NCBI GenBank assembly: GCA_025890175.1
Contig: JANPYM010000012.1
Location: 913,388 to 977,387, forward strand
Source of the DNA: Ciborinia camelliae
Lineage: Eukaryota > Ascomycota > Leotiomycetes > Helotiales > Sclerotiniaceae
Direction of reading: 5' to 3'
DNA length: 64,000 nt
The notes under the pieces are model-generated. The model was not told where the DNA came from, made no database searches, and saw only the letters and a program-made list of their open reading frames with translations. Positions 55,652-64,000 of this stretch are shown in pieces; the first letter of the stretch is position 1, and the number at the start of each line of letters is the position of its first letter. The translations under genes were made by a program, and so were the position numbers.

Positions 55652-58244
55652 TTTTGGCTATTTTCGCGTATGATGTCGAGTGCCAGTGAATAATCTCTCT
55701 GGATAATTTCTTTTGAAAACTCTGAATCGCTAAAGCTTTTCACAACTCCGATGGCTGGTATTCAAACTTAAAAGTGATATCTGATATCTTTGAAAGACCA
55801 GAGAATAGGTCTACAAATATTCACTACTTGATGTTTTTCAAATTAAGTTAAGAGATACCACAACGGTGGATTAAATCCCATGCACTGAAGAAACGAGCTG
55901 ACGGCAGAACTGTGTTTGGTGAGGTCGAATTAAGCAGGCTGCGGCACTTTGTATTGGCACCGAAGAGTTGTAGAGAGATAGTCCAGCGGCAAGAAATGCA
56001 TTGAATCCAGTTGCGCATCGATTCCAGGGACTTCACGAGCCCATTATTATTCTTCTTCAAGTATGTAAGATGCAGGAGAATAGGTAAAGCGAAGAGAATC
56101 TGTGGCTTGGGGTGTGGTAGAAAGGACTGACTTGTGCCAGGTAATTCCAAGCGGAGAGAAACAATGCTTCTTGGGGGGGAAATAAGCAGCCCGTGGGAGT
56201 TCAACAGCCTCGATGACGAATGAGAGAAGAGGACTTCACGCCACAGCAGGACAGGCTAGAAGAAATCCTACTTTTTAGGGTTGGACGTTGAGATATCGGA
56301 AGTTATAAACGATGATTTCAATTCTTCAACAGCAAATTTGTGGCCAAGAAGAGGAGTGAGGAAAAACGTAAAAGAAATATGACGAGTCTAAACAATTTAT
56401 TGATGTTGGTTCTTCGGGAATATTTCTTCAGGAAACATAGCTATACAAACGGATCAACAAATCATTCTGGAGACATGCGACAACACCAACCAACTTCAAC
56501 CCCTGGGTATTGGCAACCCGGATCAAAATGAAATGCCTGTCAGCTCCAGCTCCATCTACAGCCCTAGCATGCCTTACTATGTACCTGGTATCCTGGTACC
56601 CTTGTTCTTCTGGCGCCATCGTTTCTATTCTGATGTCCTACCTAGTCTATATTCTACTGAACGCTGGTGGTTATCTTAGTCCGCCAAACCCATATGGCAC
56701 ACTCATGGGACATAATCATACCAGGACTAATCATGTCAAAGAGAGACAATGCTCATTGTGGCTCGATAAAGAAAGACTCTAGGGTGGAAGCATACCATGA
56801 TGGGGGTCAGTCCCGGTGAGATTTGGATCATTTGGGGAATGCAACAAGACTCGGAAGCAATTGCGATCAAGCCTTAGCAAACAAAAAAAGAATGACCCAT
56901 TTATTCGGTAATTATTTTTGGGATCTACCATGCGCAGAGTTGCTATATATATTGGTATTTGGTATAATGTAGAAAGTGGGCTGGATTAGAAGTTCATAAA
57001 GGGGATTGTTGTGCATACACCAAAGGTTGCTCGCATATTCATTGAACAAGGTATTTTCCTGCTTTGACTGATTCACTAACTCCAAAACTAATACTTCAAT
57101 GATCCATCCTATCACTAAAATCACTTAGGGACTGACCGATTGATCTTGAAGCTGTTAAAATCTAACAGTTGGCGGGTACCACCGCTTAATGCCTAGCTAC
57201 CCTGACATATCTGGGCAGTGTGTCCGAGAGTCCATATTTGGTGCTGACGACTCGTGCGAATCGGCGAGCTCATACTGTATGTAGCTCTTTTGTTTTTGTT
57301 CGATACTATTGCATTGCCTATCAAACGTTAGTATGCAGCCACACCAATAAAATTGAATTGGCTTTAATAGGCGTGACGAGCCCAAGTTGTAAAACTACTG
57401 TAAAACCATGTAGGTCCCGACTCCCCAACTACTATTTTCCTCAAGCGATGAATATATGCTACTATAGTGAAAGATGATTTGACAGCGGTTGATATATGCT
57501 CATATGGTTGCATTCCTTCTCCTTGATTTGATCTTTTATAACGCCGAGTGACGATGATTTGCAAGATGCATCGATGACTCCTTGTAAAATAATTAATGTA
57601 ATCCAGATCCGAGGAATAGCTCAAGTCTTCTCAAATGCACATTTAGTTCCGCACTATTGTGGATTTACCTCTCCACACATCATACATGGCACACATACGC
57701 AAATCCACTTGCTCAATACACCCCCTTGACCCTTGAACTTCTATGTAGGTGGTACCAAGATCCAAATGAGGTAATACTTAGGTATCATTCGGAAGCATTT
57801 GTGTTCTTCAGGAATCAGAATATTTTCTTTGCATGCATACATACAGTACCAACCTTTTAACTTTCTCTTGGGTCCGATACCAAAACAACAACCTAACTCT
57901 GAAACTTCAGGTCAGGCAAGTATTACGACAAGCATGAAATTGGTAAAAGGATTCTTGGCCTCTCTACCCTCCATCTCAAAGATAGTCTTCTCTTCTTCGT
58001 CCATCAATTTATTTGGGCTTGTGTCTCCTTTCCCAGTCCCAACAAGACGCTATGGGAGAAGCAACCCCGGCTCTAGTCTCCAAGTGTATCAGGCTGTCAG
58101 CGACTGGGTGCTCTTGGAGATGAAAGGTTCTGCATGGATCGTAAACACCCCTAAGGAAGGCCCTAACCTAATCTTACCAGACATTTCAATAACATCTTCG
58201 AATTCTCCATCAAGGCCGAAGCCTTGACCATTTGCTGCTGTCGA

Positions 58245-58490
58245 TCAATCTAAGCAATCATTATCATCTAATTTTCTAGGTTTCTTTGCCCAGGGTTCAT
58301 GGTATGAAGTTGGTTTGTGGGTGCACCCGGTGTGGTAGTACAGCCGTGATTTTTCTAGTTTAAAACACACCTTCACACGTGGGATTTCTCTTTTATTTGG
58401 TCTAAATTTCATGCAATACACCTGGACTGTACATTCAGCCATGTCGCACTTCGTTGCTGCACACAATACACAATTATCATCTGGTAATTG
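58245..58490 (-). CDS. possible exon of a Cys-rich small protein
   Basis: An 80-residue open stretch reads DDNCVLCAATKCDMAECTVQVYC and ends shortly after YHTGCTHKPTSY. It has eight cysteines, five of them in the first 25 residues, as in small secreted proteins. A TTACCAG acceptor-like site precedes it at about 58491. No upstream exon with a signal peptide was found, so it may be chance or a relic. Confidence 0.22.
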   Translation of the reverse strand, partial: QLPDDNCVLCAATKCDMAECTVQVYCMKFRPNKREIPRVKVCFKLEKSRLYYHTGCTHKPTSYHEPWAKKPRKLDDNDCLD

Positions 58491-61400
58491 GAACATGCCT
58501 AATCATGATGATAATATCATGATATTCATAAAAAATTGGCTTCTACATCACCTGGGAGCCTGTACGAACCCTTCAACCCTCCAATCTAATATTGATACAT
58601 GCATCACAAGCGAGCACACACTTCTGAAGATCCTTCTAAGCTATTTTTCTTGATAGTCCGATCCCTCATCCAAGCTCTCGGATTCCACACCCGGAAACTC
58701 TCACCTCTTATTATGAGAATTTGCGGGTATTACTTTATTCGTCCTCTTCGTATTTTATCCACACTGACAATGGGCGGCGAATAATCACACTTGTATGTAA
58801 TATCTCTATGTTGGTTGTTCATTTCATTATTATGCCCGGAATTGAACATTGCTACAGTATCTTCATCTGATCGCCGATGATTTGAAGACCATGCTCAATC
58901 AAAAGAGTGCATGATATTACTCTACGTCGTATGTAAACATAAAACATCAACTGATTTATTTATAGGATAATTCAAGTGTTACAGGCTTATGCAGACAGCC
59001 ACGGCGACCACCACACACTACCCCATCGGCCATTGAACCATTCTATGGGGTTGCATGAAGCATGAGAAGCGTGCTTTGCTCGTGGGTACCTTTCTTCAGG
59101 AACAATCTGAACGGGAAATATGTCTTGGGGGGGAAGTTAAACCGTTGAATATCGTATTCGAATCCATCACATTTTTAAATACAGGACGAAGAAAAGCGTT
59201 GTGGCATGACATTTTACTTTGTCAAGCCTGTCTAGCTAGATCTTCTGTCACTTAAAACGTCTGAATCAAAAACACCGAAACGCCATTCTCAGAAGGATAG
59301 CCCTTGGCTTTTTACAGTTCAGCTCAATAATACTAGGTAATAGCAATAATCGATTTCATCCGACCAAATTACCAAGTTGAGCGAGATTCAGCGACATTTA
59401 ACGATTTCTTTTCCAATATGAAATAGAAGCGATGACCGGATCGTCGCCTATTCGTGGGGTTTTGGTGGATTGATTTTTGACTGAACTGACTGGGTGAAAA
59501 GTGGGAGAAGACGCAGGTCACGCAGCTTTCCTACTAGTGCGTTATATCCACTATGTGGGGAGAATTTCATCGCAGTCAGCAGGAAATCTTCAAACGAGAC
59601 AAACGAAGAAAAATGCAACATCAATAATCATACAACATACAACATATCACACCGACTGTATTTACGGAGCTGTATACAATCACCAAAGTGTTCACTGAAT
59701 GTATGTAATCGATATATTTAACGACGATGATATATTGGTGCTAGCCAGTGGATACCTGGGTCCGTACGAGGACAAAAAGTCCAAATAGCCGACACTACAG
59801 TACAGTAGTTGCGGAGTATTGATCTATAATACCCTTCTAGTTTTCCCACATGGCATACATGCTACGGTCTTAGACCTCCGAAGCCACGATGATTACAATA
59901 CCAATCTAATTAATCTACTTACGACTAGGTAGACATCAACTAATAGATAATCTTCGGCTTTTGGTGGTAACACTCATAGTCTCAAGCTAGAGTATCATCT
60001 AGAAGTTTCAAGCGAAGATTCCAAGGGTTTTTTTGGTGTCTCCGAGCATCTAAATGGTTACAACGACCGAGAAAATCTCCGACCACATGGACAAAGAGAA
60101 CAAGCCCGAACAAGGAGAACAAGGAGAACAAGGACCCCAAGAAAATAATCCAAATTCATTTCAGCCTCCAAGAAAGCTGTCCTTTATATTGAACTAATTC
60201 AATTCTAGCACATTTCTCATGCCTAAAAGAGACGTACAACTCTGCAGTCGTCTGTAGTGGGTTCTCCTTTCATTGGATTTCAGCTCTCGTTGAAACAAGA
60301 GGCTTGGGAGATCATGCCCATTTGTAGAAGGTCCAGATGAGCCTTCCTTCAAAACTCTTATAGACTAATAAATATGGCCTGTCTTCTCTGTCTCCTTGTC
60401 TCGTTAGTACTGCGATATCCTTGATTGCCATGAGACTGCGACGATACCTAAGCATTACTGGATTCTAGAAAAATTGCCTAATCGTCGATCTTTCACGATT
60501 GCGGCTTCCTCCCGCAGGCCAAAACCTATAAAGGATTTTTAGGATGCTAAATTCCGTACAAGACATCCCTGGAGATATCCGACATCCTTCTTTTCTCGAT
60601 ACTTTCTTAGATGATCTTTGGATTTTTTAAGACTTTCAACAGAAACGGAAATGTTGTGGCTTCTCGAGGCTAGTTCGTCTCCATTCCGGTAATATCTCTT
60701 ATCTCGCCCCAGTTGCCCCTTCCATCCCCTTACTTTCTCCTCGCCTCGGTCCCATATTACCGGGCTTACGTGATAAGCCGAAATGTACAATGAACAAATC
60801 TTATAGCCATGGATAAGTATTGAGTGTTGCAGTACAGGGATTCCAGTCAATAATGAAAAACCAATCTTGAAATGCTTCAATCTACAACAAACCATACAAG
60901 AGCTTTCTCTGATCCCTCATCGGCACATCGTGATATCCAACATCGGCCAATGGATCACTCTCGCTACGGATCGTCCAAATCTCGACTTTCGAGGACAAAT
61001 AAATTTATGAAGCTTACTGTGCAAGGCCTAGATTGAATGCTTAAACTGCTGCCTGAATGCGAGGCCAAGGATTACAAGGTTCAATCACGCCCAGCTGTCA
61101 CCAGCTACTCCTCTCCTGAATATTTAACATGCGTCTTCAACGTATTTTGGCCAGTTTCGAAGTCACAACGACATAGTTTCCCGTCACAGGACATACTGTT
61201 ACAATTGCCAATCTTTTTACGCACTATATATATATAGATTCAAAACCGGGGCCATAGCGCTGTTCAGCCTGCCTCTGAGTCAAGTCGAGGGGGCGAAAAA
61301 GACTCCACAATCCATGGTATATCGCTACATGCGGGAGGCGGATTGTTTCACTCCATAACCATCTCCTATACATATAACTTTCATCTGTTGGTATAGGAGT

Positions 61401-62655
61401 ATTGGATGAAGGATTCGGCTTCAACTGTAGGCCCTGTCGCACCCCCTACGAACGATGAATCCGCAGACAAGATGATGGCTGGAAAAGCAAAAGAAGAGGA
61501 AAATACTTGGTGATGTAGTTCTTCAATGCGGAGATGTTAACGTGCGCAAACGTTCACTGTCTCAATGGAAGTCCATCTGTTGGTGAGGTTTCAAGCCCCC
61601 TCATGACGCCATGCAGTTTCATGGCACAAAGTGGCTCTCCCTCTTTTGTGCGGTTAATTTTTCTTGATTAATACTCTTATCATATCCTGACAGGAAAGGG
61701 TCGAAATTCTAGACAACTGGAATCTCATGAAGGTCATTCTGATATTGTAAGACAACGGCTTCAAAACATTGTCTTGATTGCCATGGCGCTGATGATGACT
61801 TCATCAATAATATTTACGTCGAGATTCTACATGTCTGAAAGTCTGTCACGTCACCCATCGAAAAGTGCCAGCAGTCGCACGAAGAATTGTGGATTTGCGA
61901 TGCGAGGGAAATGGCTGCCGTAAGGGACTTGATAGCTCGGGTCTTATTATACTCTTCTCCAACCATTGCTAGACACGACTTTGTGCGACGCCATACTTCT
62001 ACTTCAGCAGATGTTGCATTACGGTGAGATACAGAGGTGCGTTTAGAGTCGAAATGGCTCACGGGTCTGCAAATGATTTGCAAGTTTTCATTCCTCCACC
62101 TTTTTTCAATTTTCTTCTCTAATCTATCGATCATTTCGACTGAGCATCTAGGTACCTTTTCTGTATATTCAAGCGGAGGCTATTCAAGCATCCAACATTC
62201 GAGAGCAAGGGCAAGTACGTCGACCGCAAAGTTAAGTCCTTATTTCATCAATATTTTCCCTCGTTGTGGTGACGCTTTTGTTCTACTATGGGATTAGACC
62301 TTTTTACAAGGCATTTGTCTTACCATGCTACGGCAGAGCCATTATACCCAATTTAAACGACAAGTCGATAGGAAGAAGACTCACACCTATGAGATGACAT
62401 ATTGATTTGACGATAGCGACGACCGCATAGCATCTCAATGAGAGCTTAGCGACCCGAAACCTCTTTCCCCTAAGAACATCTTACTACCACCGATCTGTCG
62501 CCGTGCAAATTAACAATAGGCTCTAGTCTCGTCATCCACTGATACTTCTCCGTCATCACTTCGCACAATAGGGCGGGTGGATAATAAAATTTGCGGCAAA
62601 GTATCCATGAATGAGGATCCAACGAAGGACAGTCTTTATACAGTTATCATCATCA

Positions 62656-62987
62656 TGAGCAATAGTACATCTGCTTCGAAGGCCACGACTCCCGGGGAAA
62701 TATTCTTCCTAAACTCACCTTCAGAGTTACAAATAGTCATATTCAGCTTATCTGGGTTCATACTCGGAGGAAATAGCTACTGTGGATGGGAATTTCAAAC
62801 TTCAATAATCCAATCTGAACGTGCAACTCGGATGAGCGAGGTGCTGGGACCTGATTGGTATTGCTCTTTATTTGCCTCCTCTTTGGCATGCCGAACAAGG
62901 GCATTTAAATGGCCATCACTCCGCCCATGCATCCATCTACTGGGTGTGAATATGAAAAATGAGAGGATGGTCACTTGGAAGTGTTGA
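62656..62987 (+). pseudogene. possible F-box-like fragment
   Basis: An open stretch of about 110 residues starts MSNSTSASKATTPGEIFFLNSPSELQIVIFSL. The FLNSPSELQIVIFSL part resembles the first helix of fungal F-box proteins (LP-x-E-L-x-x-x-I). The rest does not look like a conserved domain and ends soon. It may be a relic of an F-box gene or chance. Confidence 0.2.
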
Positions 62988-64000
62988 AGGAGAAAGTGAC
63001 CATGGGGTTTGTAGTTGAGCAATCACGTAGTGCTCAATGGCATAAATGGCGTTGATCAATATCTATAATATGTAACAAAATTAGATGAACATTGCTAAAA
63101 CCACAGGTGAAATGAACAAGCATCATCATAAAATATCTAATATCTTCAAACCATTTCCAAAACTGGCCTTTTCTTGCAAATCAATCCAAATTGCTTAGAA
63201 GCCATCACCTCTCGTTCGACCTTTGTTTTCATGGCAGATTTGCAATCAACAATGAACCACTAATTTCCGGGTGGAGGACTTTGGGGGGGAGGGTGAGGGA
63301 GAGGGAGAGGGAAACCGAGGGAAAGTGAGGGAAAGAAGTTAGAAATGGTCAAAGGTATTCAAAGTTTAGGAAATAGGTTCTCGGGTAGGTATATATACAA
63401 TGAACTCTCTCATAACATCATATTTCATAAAAATAAAACTGGAAAGGAATTTCTCTCTTTGCCTCTCAGATGTGAAATTTTTGGAGGGAATCGGCTCAAA
63501 TGCCATTTCGTATTCCATCAGTTAGTTCCTTAACATCCAAGAAAACTCGCTCTCTGTAGTTTTCGCAAGTGCTATGAACATTCGTTGTATACTATCAAGC
63601 TTTATACCTCATATAATCCAAAGAAAGCTTTTAAATAATAAAATATTTCGATAATTTCCTTGGTATTTTTATCACTAATATGGACCTCACCGGGGATTAC
63701 ACGATTATGCTTGAGAGGATTTGCTATATATCTTCAACCAACATTTTCTTCCCACTCTATCAGTAACTAGGGAAATGATAACATGTGTATTTGACGACTT
63801 CATACACTGTACAGCCAACAAAAAAAACATAAGTGCCATTAATTACCCACCTAGGTACCTATATAATTCATACTCAGAGCCCTATCATCATCACCATCAC
63901 CATCACCTGGGACATGATTACCTAACTCCCACCTGAAAACTTTACTTTATGGGAAATTTGTGTATGTATATAAAAATAACAAAATGCCTCCATTCTCACA

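Larger units (their letters stand above)
55652..64000. other. long right-hand region without an intact gene
   Basis: More than 8 kb. The first part should hold the promoter of the Zn2Cys6 gene. No ORF above about 140 residues occurs on either strand and none carries a domain that I can name. Two weak candidates are listed separately. Small repeats include GGGAGAGGGA near 63293-63315 and CATCAC runs near 63888-63906. Confidence 0.5.

Noticed and set aside
57934..58227. Plus-strand ORF starting MKLVKGFLASLPS
   Set aside because: The start resembles a signal peptide only weakly, composition is plain and no exon partners were found.
1..64000. CRISPR arrays, ribosomal RNA genes and telomere repeats
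   Set aside because: No regularly spaced identical repeats with unique spacers, no rRNA cores and no TTAGGG array were seen.

Overview
The window reads as nuclear DNA of a filamentous ascomycete (Pezizomycotina). Genes have short GT-AG introns of about 50-170 bases, sometimes with a TACTAAC or CTAAC branch site. A tRNA gene carries an intron one base 3' of its anticodon. The products are typical of such fungi: a Zn2Cys6 factor, a sedolisin, a Cu-only type superoxide dismutase, AIM11 and a DUF5672 protein. I lean to Leotiomycetes (Sclerotiniaceae-like), but this is an impression from protein style; the species cannot be fixed from the sequence.

Layout, left half (0-31 kb, gene-rich). Two small membrane-anchored ORFs (minus) are followed by a three-exon short-chain dehydrogenase (minus), a DUF5672 type II membrane protein (plus), AIM11 (plus) and a large unknown protein (plus). 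From 9.7 to 13.9 kb there is no gene. That stretch holds a 1.7 kb segment present twice on either side of a 10-N gap, probably a false assembly duplication. Next come an unknown 320-residue protein (minus), tRNA-Arg(UCU) with a 23-base intron (minus), a frameshifted glutathione S-transferase-like pseudogene (plus), an AT-rich block with a Harbinger-type MITE, a six-exon secreted sedolisin (plus), a kinase-fold protein without DFG (minus), a SIRT2/Hst2-type sirtuin with an N-myristoylation-like start (minus) and a five-exon polytopic membrane protein (plus).

Layout, right half (31-64 kb, gene-sparse). Here lie a GPI-anchored Cu-only type superoxide dismutase (minus), a G-rich minisatellite inside an AT-rich island, the tiny V-ATPase subunit f gene (plus), a secreted precursor with seven near-identical 13-14-residue repeats, five of them ending in Lys-Arg (plus), a Moco-sulfurase-like class V aminotransferase without a MOSC domain (minus), a DUF202-type membrane protein (minus) and a Zn2Cys6 regulator (minus). 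The stretches 47.7-52.4 kb and 55.7-64 kb hold no intact gene that I can support, only decayed-looking fragments.

No gene cluster or shared pathway is visible; neighbours look functionally independent. The most interesting locus is the repeat peptide precursor at 41.9-42.7 kb, which looks like a Kex2-processed repeat protein with an aliphatic, acidic, Tyr- and Cys-free core peptide. All exon structures were read by hand from splice signals and reading frame, without transcript data.
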